This document shows, piece by piece, positions 47,450 through 58,550 of a stretch of DNA of 64,000 bases. The notes beneath the pieces were generated by a model, which saw only the letters and a program-made list of their open reading frames with translations, was not told the DNA's origin and made no database searches. The number at the start of each line of letters is the position of its first letter. Position 1 is the first letter of the stretch. The stretch spans positions 620,001-684,000 of the forward strand of contig BRXU01000031.1 of the NCBI GenBank assembly GCA_030267565.1. The letters run 5' to 3'. Both the position numbers and the translations under genes were made by a program. Source of the DNA: Pleodorina starrii (taxonomy: Eukaryota > Chlorophyta > Chlorophyceae > Chlamydomonadales > Volvocaceae).

Positions 47450-50400
47450 ATGAGGAACGCATTTGAGCTACTCGCAGCTGGTGCGAAAGGCAGCAGCAAG
47501 GGAAGTTTAAAGACGCCGGCTGGCAACAAGGTCTGTCAACCATCGGCCCTTCTGTCAGCTGTCCCCACATCGCTTATGGCTCCAGAACGTTATGCGACGT
47601 CCCTGGCTGTGGACGTTTTTGTTCTATCCATGTTCAGGGCACCTACACTACATGCCCGCTGTGTCAACGCACGGTGCCGCTTAGCTTCGCGGACGCCCAT
47701 GTCAGCGTTTGCCTGGCGACCCCCGCGCCCTCGCGGCCAACGTCCTCACAGCAACGGGCGGGCGTCGCGCTTCGATCACCTGCCGAAGGCGTTCTGGCAA
47801 CACCCGCGCCTGCACAGATGCAAGCGCAGCAGCTAACGCCCCCACCTCAGTCTATGCCCTCGCCCTCCCCTGGTATGCAACAGCAGCCCGCACAGCTGCA
47901 GCCCCCACAGCAGCAACCCCGGATGCAGGCGCAAGAGCAACGGCACTTCGAAGCCCGGGAACCGGAGCAGCAGCAACAGCTGTGCCAGCCCGCATCCGAG
48001 GGCTTTGTGACCCAGCAGGCCACACAGCCACGCAGCACGTCCGGCGCAGGGCCGCGCTGCAGCCAAGCCGGCGGAATCAGCGCCTTCGATCTCATGCGGC
48101 AGGTGAGGTGAGATGACATGGGGGGATTAGAGAAAAGAACCGCAGGCGGGAGGTGGGTCGGCCGTCCCCGCGCGAATGAGTATCTTGTTGCCCTTCTCCC
48201 CAGCCTAACGGGAGTCATCCGCATGCGGCAGTCTCTCAGTGGAAACACTGGGAAGCTTCGCTCTCCCAGCCTCAGCCGTGAGCTCGAGGGTCCGGCCCTA
48301 AGCGATCCTAACCTATGCTCCCAAGCCGCCCTCCTTGCGCCCAACCCCCTGGCTGCCGTTGCCTTCTCAAATCGTATCTGCTACGTGTCTATGTTCTGCT
48401 CTTCCGAACAATCACAAAAGCCATCTTTACTTACTGCTGCCCCCAGGGCCAGCTGCGCGCCGCATCCCGCTGCCACACTTTCTTCCTGGAGCGCACGTCT
48501 GAAGGCGGCTGGCTGGGTCACTGCTGGGCCAAAGGTGCGGCTCTCACGCCCTCCTGTACCGCGTTGACGTGGCGTAGGCCGGGCCCGCGGGACGATCGAC
48601 GCTGTCCAGCACCAGTGGCCCCGCTGGACCCGAGCACCGGCAAGCGGGCCCTTAAAAGGCCCTGCCCAGAGCATCCTCGCTTGCACATCCGTCAACAGAA
48701 GCACATAGCCAACGATACCTGCCTACGCAGCAGCGCACGCCGCTTTCCATCGCCCATCTTATTTCCATGCGGCTTGGCCCGTGGGCCCTCATCCGCGCAG
48801 GTTGCGCGACGCCGGCGCAGCAGCGACTCGCAGGCAGCAGCTGCTGGACGGTCACGTTGACGGTGGGACCCGCGGGTGCCAGAGCGGGCGGCGGTGACGG
48901 TGGCGCGGTCGGCGGCAAGGAGACGGTGGTCCTGCTGACCAACGTGCCCCCAGGCGACGGCGGAGTCGTCAGCTGGACCTCCAGTAGGGCCCAGGGCTGG
49001 GGCTCTGGTAGGGGTATGGATTACGGATGGCAGCGAACCGAGGATACGTTGGCGAACGGACCGGGGTAGGGCTGCGGTACTCTGGTCCTACGCTAGCTGG
49101 GGCTGCGGCAAGGCCAATCCCGGCTGGTTCCCTCTTTCACCGCGCATCCCTACGGACCGCAACAGCCGCCTTCCCACGACGTGTCCGCCCGCAGCCGAGC
49201 TGCTCAGCAATGATCTGCCGCCCGAGGGCCGCTGGCGCGGCGGGCCCTCGGTGCTCAAGAGCGCGCTGCAGAAGGCGGTGCGGCTGGGGCGCGGAGCGTG
49301 CGCGGTGCGGTCGGCGCTGCACCTGGTCAAGGAGGACGGCGGCTGCGCGCAGCTGCTGCGGCGGCTATCGGTGGTGTGCGTGGAGGACGCGATACTGCAC
49401 CCGGGGCTGCCGTTGGTGGTGTGGCTCATGGCGGCACAGGTCAGAGGGGCTGAAGGGAGGAGCTTCGGCGTGGCTGAGATTACGGACGGGAACGAAGGAG
49501 GAATGTGGCGTGGGGCTGGGTGGGAAGAGGGCCGCCGGGAACAGCGGATTGCGGGTGAAGCCGAGGCGGGGAAGGGCTACCTTGCCTAGCCCACGCTGCC
49601 CGCTGCCCGCCCTTCCGCTGCCTGCTGCCCGCCCTTCCGCTGTCCCTGCCCCTGCAGGCCAAGGGCTTCGTGCTGGGCCGCACCCACGTGGAGGCGCTGC
49701 TGCAGCTGGTGTACCAGCTGGCCATGGTGACAGTTCGCGACGGCCTGCCCGACACCGACCCGTGGGACAGCGGCGAGTCGGCTGCTGCTGCTGCTGTGGC
49801 GGCCACTGCGTCGGGCGTCGCCACGCAACAGGTACGCGTGCTGGCATGTCTCACAAAAGCAAAATATTTGTTTTTTGCGCTGAATATAGTGGCCTGGCGA
49901 CCTGCGGTGCATCAGGTGTCGTGGTGACGGAGCAGCCGGGCTCTGATGCTGAAGCCGATACAACCGTCCAAACACACACGCTTCCGTTGCCGTATCGTGC
50001 CGTGCACGGCCGTATGAAAGTTTGACCGTGCGCATACCTACCCACCTACCTACCGACACATACATCGATGCAGGGTCCGTCCAGCTTGCAGCAGGTGGAT
50101 GAGCTGGCGCTGCCACCCACGGAGGGCTGCTTGGTCAAGTGCTTGCTGTTCCGGGCCAGTTACGGCGGCATGGGCGGCGATGTGCGCATGATGCGAGCCT
50201 TCGCGGCCTACTGGGCGGCGCGGTTCAAGGGCGCCGCAGGTGCGCGGGTGGGCAGACGCGCGGCGATGGACGGCCGGAGGAGGGTGTTGGGTGTCGTCAG
50301 GGCCGTGGGTTTGGCTTTGGAAGGCTGGGGGGATGCTACTGGGAGCGTGACGGTTGGACGGGCTCGGGTGCGGGCCGTCTTGGCGTGAGACGGCTATGTT

Positions 50401-53398
50401 AGCCTACATGCTGCGGGCGGCTGTTCTGGGGCTGGCTGTCCGCTATGTTGCTGCTGGTGGGCAACATAGCCCACAGCTTTGTTGCCTGTGGAGGTCCGGG
50501 CGCCTCGAAACATAAACTGGACTCGCTGAGGACAGTAATGCCCGCGCTCACGAGGCCCTCCATATTTCCCCCGCCGTGCTCTGCAGCCGCGCCGCCGCCT
50601 CCGCCCAACCCTTCGCCGGCCGCGGCAGGTTGCGTCCCGCCACCCACGGGTCGCACGGATGCACTAGGCCGCTCACCCAGCCCACCAGCCGCTGCGCAAA
50701 CCGCATCCACATCCACATTTGCATCTGCAGCTCACCCGCCTTGTGGCCTCGGCGCTGCGAGCTGCGGAGCGCCTCAGGAGGGGCCCCAGCCCTGGACCCA
50801 GGCACCGCAACAACCAGGGACCCAGGCAGCGCTGCCCGGCGCGTGCGCGTGCATGGCAGCACAATCGGGCACGGGGCCCAACCAGCGGGATTCTGGGGGC
50901 CGCCCCGTCAGCGCCCACCCTACACTGCCGCCAAGCGACCCTGGGCCAGGGCGAGGGGCATGCGATGCATCGGAGGTTCACGGCCACACCGACATGGTGT
51001 TCGATGCGCCTGGGCCCGTCGGCGCGGCTGCAGCGATGGCAGAAGATCAGGATGAGGACGGCTCGGGGCCGGCCGCCGCCTGTGGCGGCGTGGCTTTCGG
51101 CGGCGATGCCACGGCAGCGGTGTTCGTTGAAGTCCGGGGCTGCAGCGCCGCCGGCGGCGCCCGGCACGGCTGCGACTCCGTGGGAGCGGGAGCAGCCCCA
51201 GATCCACTTGGCGGCACACGAGCAACGGCGGGCAAGCGCGGGGCAACGGCAGCCTGCAAGCGCGGCGCAGCGCAGGCCTTCTTTTCCGAAGCTGGAGCTC
51301 CTTACGGCCAATCAGCAGCGGTCGTGTCTGGCCGTGGGGAAGCTGCCTCAGCTTCGGCGGGAGCGGGGCCATCCCGAGAGCTAACTCCGGCCGTGGCAGG
51401 GGCAGGTGTCCAGGGCCCTGTGCCAGATCTGCGCGAGCGTGAAATCAGCGTCTGTGGCGGCGTCTGCGGTGCCGACGTCGATGGCTGCGTCAGCTTGCAG
51501 GCCGTGACGCTATGCGGTGGCGGCTCGCAGCTGGGGGCCCGGGACACCTACTCGCAGCTCTCGGACGCCTACTTTGCAGCCAGGCTTCAGGTAGCTTGCG
51601 CCTGCGGGCGGAACAGGGGTTGGCAGCACATGCCACAACAGTCATGCGGCGGATACGACACGTGCTCCACATTTGCGTCTGCGTTTGCGAATGGAGCAGT
51701 GCCTGCCAGCGCCTGATGGACAGTCTCACGTAGCATACGGGCAGGTCGTATCGCGTGACAGGAGTCCGGCGCGAGCCTCACCATACCGCGACTCGCTGTG
51801 TCACGGCTTCTTCAAGGCACCGCGTCTGGAGTTCCGCAGGCCTCGCGACCTGCCGCCGTCTTGTGCTTATACCCCATCGCCGCCTCCCTCTTTCCCCCGC
51901 AGGCGGAGGACGCCCCGCCCAGCTGTAGTGCCTTTGTGCCGGCCTCGCAGCTGCTCGCAGAGGCAATCAACGAGCAGCGCTCCCTACACCGCGTAGCTGC
52001 CGCCGCGGCAACCCGACAGATGCAACAGACACAACAGACGCAGCTGCAACCCGTGCAGAGCTGGCAGGCGCACGGCCGGTCGGCATCAGCAGGCGGTGCA
52101 GCGGCTGGTGGGTGCGCGCCCATGTCCTCACCGTGGCAGCAGTCCGGATCAGGCGGGCAGGGCCCGGCTGGGCCCCGTGGGGCCTCGGCGGCGGCGGCGC
52201 TGGGTGCAGCAACGTTCGCTTCGCCCGCTGGAGTCTTTTCCACAGTCTCAACGCAGCTTCAGTCGACGCAGCAGCAGCTGCAGCATGCGGTTGCGGGCGA
52301 CCTGCGGCCGAGGTGGCATTGCAGCGATGGCGAGGAGGCGGGCTTGGGGCGAGAGGCGGATGGGCGTGGCGATGGGGCTGCTGCCGACTGCGGCCGCGCT
52401 GATGGCGGCGGCCGGGCCAGCTCCTGGCTGGCTTACATCTACGGCCTGTACGATCAAGGTACGGACTCCATGACCTTTGTGCCGCGCGGTCTGCCGGGCC
52501 TCCACCATTCGACGATTTTGCTATGGTGCTGGACAACAATTTGGCCTTGCTTTGGCTCCGAACTGCTGCTCTTGGGCTACCCCGCAAGCCATCTTACCTC
52601 TAGCCATAGCGGTATTCATGTGAAAGCCCCTCCGGAGCTCTCTCTGGCATCCCTCAACCATTGATCCTCTTCCATCCCGCACTCACGGACGAGCGCCTGC
52701 CTGCCTGCAGTGCCGGTGCCGGCGGCGCTGGCCGGCGTTGCCTCCGTGGGCCCCATGCGCCGCTTCGACGTGCCGCTGTCGGCGGTCGACTTCCACGTGT
52801 CAGATGTAGTCACGCGGCTCATGGAGCGTCCGGACGTGGTGGCGCTGGCGCCGGGACCGAAATCGGGGGGCACCCTGGCCGGCGGCGAGGCGGCCTCCGC
52901 GGCAGCAGCAGCGGCTGCGGCGCCCGAGGACGCGGAGGAGGCGCTCAAGTCCGCCATGTGAGTCTCCCGGATCTTCATGGGGACTGCTTTGCAGACGGTA
53001 CTTTGCATGGTGCGGTGTGCGCGGCGTGTCACGCACGCGTGACGCTTTGGGGCAAGCGTCACGGGCCTGGCCACCGGAGCGCGTTAACGTGTTGCACGCC
53101 TTGGCGACCGCGGTGATCGTCGCGCGCCTCACACCCGCCATCTCGCGCATACGATGCAACCCCACGCAGGTGGCTCTTCCGCAGCAGCAAGAACCCCAAG
53201 GTGTGGGTCCACCGGCTGAGCCCCTGCTGCCGACAGGCGGCAGCGGGAGGGGCCTGCGGGGAGCACCGCAGGCTGGAGGCGCAGCTGGAGGAGGAGGAGG
53301 CGGCCAGGCGGCGGCTGGCGGCCATGTGGGCCGCGGCGGGCCCCTGGGCGGACCGCTTCTCGGTAAACTACATCGCGCGGCGCTTTGGGCCACCTTAA
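47450..53398 (+). CDS. UBZ4 zinc-finger protein, large, function unknown
   Basis: Eleven exons: 47450-47530, 47638-48102, 48447-48534, 48801-49007, 49195-49439, 49658-49831, 50074-50239, 50587-51590, 51903-52458, 52711-52957, 53170-53398. All phases agree and give about 1153 aa. Residues 33-52 (CPLCQRTVPLSFADAHVSVC) form C-x2-C-x11-H-x3-C, a UBZ4 ubiquitin-binding finger as in RAD18, SNM1A and FAN1. Two short motifs, NAFELLA at the N-terminus and SAFDLMRQ at the end of exon 2, resemble each other. Distinct, non-low-complexity blocks follow: LLRRLSVVCVEDAILHPGLP with LVVWLMAAQAKGF, FRASYGGMGGDVRMMRAF, FDVPLSAVDFHVSDVV and AMWLFRSSKNPKVW. These look conserved, but I cannot place them. Exons 50587-51590 and 51903-52458 are mostly Ala/Gly/Gln-rich. 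No nuclease motif is visible, and a DNA-damage or ubiquitin role is only suggested by the UBZ4. Confidence 0.7.
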
Positions 53399-54068
53399 GG
53401 AACAAGGACGGGCTACGTTGAGGCGCGCTGGCATGGTGCAGAAGACGTTCGCGCGCGGGCACGCGGGAGTGCGTGCACGCCGGGCGCGGGGAGGGCCGCG
53501 GCCATCGCTCTTAACGTCGCGGTGGGTCGTCGGATCGTGGGGCTGACTGGGGCAGCAGCGTCGGAGATAAGCGCGGCAGGATTGCGAAATGAATTGGTTT
53601 TTTTGCAGAGCTTCTAGCATGGTTTTCGGGCAGGATTTCAGCAGGACGGCATTTGCGATAAATGGTAACTATATGTGGTATTATGAGGGTGCAGTGGGCC
53701 TATGCTCGGGACACTGGAACCGGCAGCGAGCGCTGGTTGAGGGCCCCGGGTTGTTGTTGCCGGGCAAGGATGCTGGGAGGTCAAAACCGCGTCGCAATTC
53801 GCATGAGCACCCCAAATACGGTGATACACTGGGCTTGCTCACCCTCGTCCATGGAGCAGACGTGGGCGGCTGATGCGCCGCGGCTTGCTCCTAACCCTTG
53901 AGCTGACATCGGACCGGCGCTGTTGGCAGCTTTCCCCGCGCGCTGTCGTTGCACGCGCGTGGGATGATGCGCGATCACGCCAAATAAAAGTGACCGGTAA
54001 TCAGGATACGGAGCATATTCAGGACGGTAAGAAGGGTCGTGTGGTGCGGAATGTCGTGTTTGCGAGAT

Positions 54069-54073
54069 TGTAA
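54069..54073 (+). terminator. TGTAA poly(A) signal for the UBZ4 gene
   Basis: TGTAA lies 671 nt after the stop on the coding strand. It is the first TGTAA I saw downstream. Confidence 0.4.
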
Positions 54074-54095
54074 CAAGCATGTTCCAACCCCTAGC

Positions 54096-54158
54096 ACCCG
54101 ACAGGATGGCGCATTGTATGTACCGCGTGGACCCGCTCTGGCCGCCATCCTGTCGGGT
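54096..54158. repeat. Perfect 16-bp inverted repeat (stem-loop)
   Basis: ACCCGACAGGATGGCG (54096-54111) and its exact reverse complement CGCCATCCTGTCGGGT (54143-54158) enclose a 31-nt loop. The position directly after a TGTAA places it at or just beyond the 3' end of the UBZ4 transcript. Confidence 0.85.
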
Positions 54159-54864
54159 ACTGGGGGGTTTGCATACTGCGACCGCAGTAGCGGCTTTCGG
54201 GGCAAAATTTTGAACAGCCGAAAGCCCAACGCATTCGTGACCGCCTTGGCAATCGTTTTTTCATTCGTACGGTACCATGCACATCACAGCATGTCACAAT
54301 GCCGATCGGCCACCACATGGCGACATTGGTCATCACCGAAGCAATCAGTGCAGCGAGGGGACGCCCTTACCCGTGCACTGACCTAAGAAAAGTCCTCCCG
54401 AAGGCCAACGCCTGCAACCTTCACATCCAATATCGGGAACAATGCCATGCAAAGTATACGCGCCATGGGCGCCATGCAACTTCCTCCTGCCCCCCGTGCT
54501 AGTCTCTGCGGCCGATTGCTGCCCACGGGTCATCCCTGTCGCCGTCCGCGGCTCATACAGGCAGTTCACCCGTCTGCCGCGCCTTCACTACCCTCGTACC
54601 CACTACCGTCGTTCACCCGTCTGCCGAGCATTCATTTCCCTCCGTTCCTTCGCTGCGGTATAATCTCTTCAACCTCCCGAAAGCTTGTGATCCCCGCCGC
54701 TACGCTGCCGCCACATGCAAACGCGTGGAAGGGCGCACGCAGCCCCCGGCAAACCTCCCTAACGTCCCGCAGGAATGCGGGCGAAGAACCCTCAGACATG
54801 CAGAGATGCCTACCGCGGCTCCTGTGTAGCGTTGTCATGCGGTCAACTAAACAGCTGCGACCGA

Positions 54865-56837
54865 CTACATGTTTGCGAGGCGCGCATCCAGTGCTGCTTG
54901 CGCCTCCTCCGCCAGCTCGTCCCGCCCGAACTCCCGGAGCAACTGAGGGAAGGCAGACGGACAGAGCACCATCAAAACGTTAAAGCGCACAATGAGGGAC
55001 GGGCAGTCGAGGGTCGTGCCACACCGCAGCCAAGCTCAAACATGGTGGATACTGATGACCGGGAGATGAGACATGAGAGGGAACGCGAGCGGCAGCACCT
55101 CCTCCGAGCACCCGGCAAAAAGCGACACGTGCACGTCATTTTCTTGCAATGACCCGCACCACCAGGCAACATGTGCTTACATTGGAGACGGACACACACG
55201 AAGCGACGATTCCTCGCCGGGCGGGATGGGCACACAGGCGAGGCGCAAATGAGTCCCTCCCGGGAAAGTTACGTGGCTTCCGAGGGCCTAGACCCCACAG
55301 TAACTACCACAACGACGTGTCGGCAGCGGCGGCAGGTGTGCTCACCTGGACCAGCGACTGCAGCTTGAGCGTGTTGGTAATCTTGTGGATGCGCTTCAGC
55401 ATGGCCTCATCCGACATGGTGCGCAGCCTGGCCGGGGGAGGGAAGGGGGCGGAGGTGGCAGCTGTGGTGGGCAGACAACGATTGACCCATGGGTCAAGGC
55501 AGCACGGACGCTGCTGCACAGCGCGACAGAACGGTGGCGCGGTGTCGATGCCTGACAGTGACGGAATAGACACGCCGAGCGAGCGAGGAGGGATGCAATA
55601 TGCCGGCGTGAGAGCGTTCCTGGCTTTCAGAGGTCTGGCCACCAAAGGCCGCAACCCTGGCGGACGCCGTCAGCCTGCCGGGATGTATCTGCCGCATGCA
55701 ACAATGAGGGCCCCAGTCAGCGCGGCCCTGCTGGCAGATCCCGGGCCGTGTTGCCAGCACCCTCACGCACGGCAACATATCCCTGTGTTGAGCTCCGGCG
55801 TCCACACCCAAGGACAAGGGATGAAGGAATGGGGGCTGCGCCGTGAGGCCCTTTGCACTCATCGCAAGACCCCGTCTAGGGGCCCTTAGTGTGGAAAAAC
55901 GCATGCTAAGGGTTCGTGCCCAGGCGCCGGCGCACACAAAGGCCTGAGCGGTGAGCGCATCCCGTAAAAATTCCGTGGCTTCCGAACCGGGCGCCCGTAC
56001 TGCCTATTGGGCTTGCCTTTCTTCCCTAGGCGGTAGCTGGAAACCCGCACCTGTGGAGATTATGCGCATCAAACTTGGCGGCGTCGCCGCCGCCGTTCGC
56101 TGCCGGGGCGCGCGGCCTGGCGGCTGCGAGCGGCTTTGCGGCTGCTTCGTCGTACGGCCGATCCTTTTCAGGCCTAGAGGACAACCAGGAGATGCGAGGG
56201 TAGGACTTGGTTCAGCGAGGACGCCAAGGGTGCACGACTGAGTGTAAAGAGGGAGGAAAAGCCCTTGCTGCAGCATGCTACGGTGTATTCCAGTTGAGGC
56301 CTTTCTTTGCCTCCCGCGCGGAACGTACACGGTGGCCCATGCTTGCCCCTCGTGGTTACCGGTACGTTCCCACGATACGTTCCGGTACAGTCCCACGGCT
56401 GGCCCCCATGCACAGGCCCCGTACACCAGGGTCGCCCTACCGCCCCCAACATGCTCCGCACAGTCTCCTTACCTGCCGAAGAGGGGGACCAAGAGGGCAG
56501 GCAGCTCCGGCTCCTGGCCGCGCGTACGTAGCGACCGCCTGAGGACACGTTCCTCGCCCGCCGCAGTGGTGTCGTGAGCTTGCTTCCGCTTCGGGGCCGG
56601 CCGGTTCGCTTCAACCGCAGCGGCAGCCGCCGATTTCAGTGAGTTTAGTACTGGCATCAGCCCCATCTCCTGCAGAATTTGCTGATTGCGCTGCATACGT
56701 TCCTTGCGTTCCTGGTCCAAGTCAACGTGCGCGACGTGCGCGTCATTGTCGTTATCCGAAGACGCTCCTCTCTTGCAAGATTTGGATGTCTCATGGTCTT
56801 CTTTGTCTACTTTGCAACTGGTTTGTCTACGCGTCAT
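54865..56837 (-). CDS. Small basic protein, function unknown
   Basis: Exons: 56837-56473, 55427-55346, 54942-54865. Phases agree and give 174 aa. Exon 1 has a charged N-terminus, the helix ERKERMQRNQQILQEMGL, an Ala run, a basic KRKQ cluster and RRSLRTRGQEPEL. This order (R-x2-N-x3-L-x2-MGL, then a basic RRSxRxRG motif) recalls the N-termini of some nuclear WD40 proteins of the WDR76 class, but no WD repeats follow. Exons 2 and 3 give MSDEAMLKRIHKITNTLKL and LLREFGRDELAEEAQAALD, which look helical. I do not recognise the protein. The start at 56837 is the first ATG; the frame extends upstream only to a TTG. Intron 1 is about 1.0 kb and carries a palindrome copy at 55484. Confidence 0.65.
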
Positions 56838-57030
56838 GTTGTCGACTGACAGATGTGCCAATTGCAACCCGTTTTGGCGGCAACAATTGCTGCCGTGTGT
56901 ACACCAAATAAATATGATGCTAAATCTGGCTAAATGGCCAATTATGACGACCCGCAGTCTTCTTCAGAGTCTTCGTAACGTTGTCGGTTCTCGGTTGGCA
57001 CGGAAAACAGGATCCAATTATTTACAACCG

Positions 57031-57066
57031 TCTCTAGAGCAATCACAGTCTCTAGAGCAATCACAA
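57031..57066. repeat. Two tandem 18-bp units
   Basis: TCTCTAGAGCAATCACAG is followed directly by a copy differing only in the last base. Each contains a TCTAGA palindrome. Confidence 0.85.
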
Positions 57067-57113
57067 CCTCTGGACCGAAGATATCTGTTCAAATGTAAGT
57101 GTGCCCAGGGCGC

Positions 57114-57128
57114 TTACAACAAATTACA
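57114..57128 (-). terminator. Paired TGTAA signals for the 104-aa gene
   Basis: TTACA at 57114-57118 and 57124-57128 on the plus strand, about 70-80 nt after the minus-strand stop. Confidence 0.5.
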
Positions 57129-57196
57129 TTCCTCGATGCTCCACGGCACACATGCAACTACCTCAGTCAAAGCACGCAGGGTAAGACCACCTAACC

Positions 57197-58247
57197 CTAC
57201 GAGCTGGGCGGTTGCTGCGAGCCCGCCCCGACGTTCTCCTGCACGGTCTCCCCCTCGCCCGCCTGTTGCTGGGAGCCGCCGCTCTCCTCGCTGCCGCCCG
57301 AGGTCTCGGTCTCCTCCGCCAACTCGGGCGGCGGGCCCTGGGACGGGATGGTGGCCCCTGGGGAAAGGGACAGCGGACGCGACCAACGGCACAGCGCAGT
57401 GCAGTGCAGTTAAGATTCAAACAAATTACTTGTCGATTGATTTACGTCTTAATACTCTCACTCGCGCCTACCCGCACCGTCAGCCACTGCACTATTATAA
57501 CCTCGGGAGCCATACCGGTACCTCCCTCAGGTCACGCCCGTCACGCAATAGGACCGGACTGGCCGCCCCCCCCCCCCCGCGCGCTGCACCGGCTCTTCGC
57601 TGCTTACCCATCTCGGTGGCCTTGGCCTCCGCCTCGGGGTTCTCCAGCCCAGCCAGGGGGTTGGTGGGGTCCATGTTGCCGCCGCCCAGCACCTTGGGCT
57701 CGTCGGTAGGCTGCGGCACCGTCTGCAGGTTGGGTAGCGAGACAGCGGGAGGGCGACAGCGGTGCGAAGCGGTGGGAGCGATTTGGCGTGCAGCGCGCGG
57801 CGAGGCGAGGAGGCATGTGCGGCGGGCAGGGTGTGGCGCGGTATGCAAGGTGGGAAATCTTGCGTCCAAGGGCCGCAAGGGCCACGTCAGCAAAGCAACG
57901 AGGCACGCCCCATGCGCGGCGACGCGAAAGCGACAAATATAATTTTTTGGGCTGCACATGCGACAACAATGGGCAGCCGATAAATGTCAGCGAGCGGCCG
58001 CGCAGGCGACTTGTTCTGATGTGCCGAGCCGGCCTCTTTTGCTACGTAGCTACGTCGCTATTCTCCGAGACATATTTGCCACGGTTGCAAGCTTTTAGGA
58101 ACGTTTGCAGACACCACAGGCTATTCGGATGTAGAATGGGTCACGATTGGGAGCCTCGACGCTACGGAGAGCTATCCCGAAGCCTGCGCGCCCCGGCCCT
58201 GACCTCACCTGATGCTGGGACGCTGAGGGCTCCTGCGCTTGCGACAT
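57197..58247 (-). CDS. Small acidic, probably disordered protein (104 aa)
   Basis: Exons: 58247-58209, 57722-57608, 57357-57197. Phases agree and give 104 aa. I do not recognise it. The sequence is hydrophilic, with Pro, Gln, Glu, Ser and Gly dominating and no hydrophobic core. Notable pieces are GGGNMDPTNPLAGLENPEAE in the middle and an acidic ELAEETETSGGSEESGG near the end. The composition resembles stress-related hydrophilic proteins in general, but there is no LEA repeat that I can identify. It starts 303 bp upstream of, and divergent from, the small-protein gene at 58551. Because evidence rests on splice phase and composition only, alternative exon choice is possible. Confidence 0.55.
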
Positions 58248-58550
58248 CTTTACGTGATACTTATGATGGTATAAGGGCTGGACTGATGAAATTTGTTTGG
58301 TTTTGTGTGGGCGCGCGCGTCCGCGACAATTTCTGTTTCCGCGACACAGGCCCAGCCCGTACCTCCGAGTCACCTCGCGTCGGACGAAGAAGTCTTCCTG
58401 GAGCGTCCCCACCTCGGTCAACCAAAACCGCAACGCGGCGGCGCGCATAGCTGCATAGCTGCAAATCCACTACATTTGATCCGAGGCCAGCGCAATCCCT
58501 TCCGAACAGTCAGCAGCCACCGCCGCGCTTTTGCTCAGCTGATCCCAAAG
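58248..58550. promoter_or_regulatory. Bidirectional promoter region
   Basis: A 303-bp gap between the divergent 104-aa gene (-) and the first small-protein paralogue (+). The promoter role is inferred from orientation. Confidence 0.4.

Larger units (their letters stand above)
53399..54864. other. Convergent 3' region with hairpin
   Basis: About 1.5 kb between convergent genes. It holds a plus-strand TGTAA (54069) and, 22 nt later, a perfect 16-bp inverted repeat (54096-54158). No gene is supported. Confidence 0.55.
56838..57196. other. Intergenic with short direct repeat
   Basis: About 360 nt between two minus-strand genes. It contains TGTAA signals for the 104-aa gene and a tandem 18-bp repeat at 57031-57066. 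Confidence 0.55.

Noticed and set aside
49757..49768. GACCCGTGGGAC as a palindrome family member
   Set aside because: It is not a match at the centre and arm together and lies in coding sequence, so it was left out of the count.
54520..54531. TGCCCACGGGTC as a palindrome family member
   Set aside because: Two mismatches in one arm; only exact and one-mismatch copies were counted.
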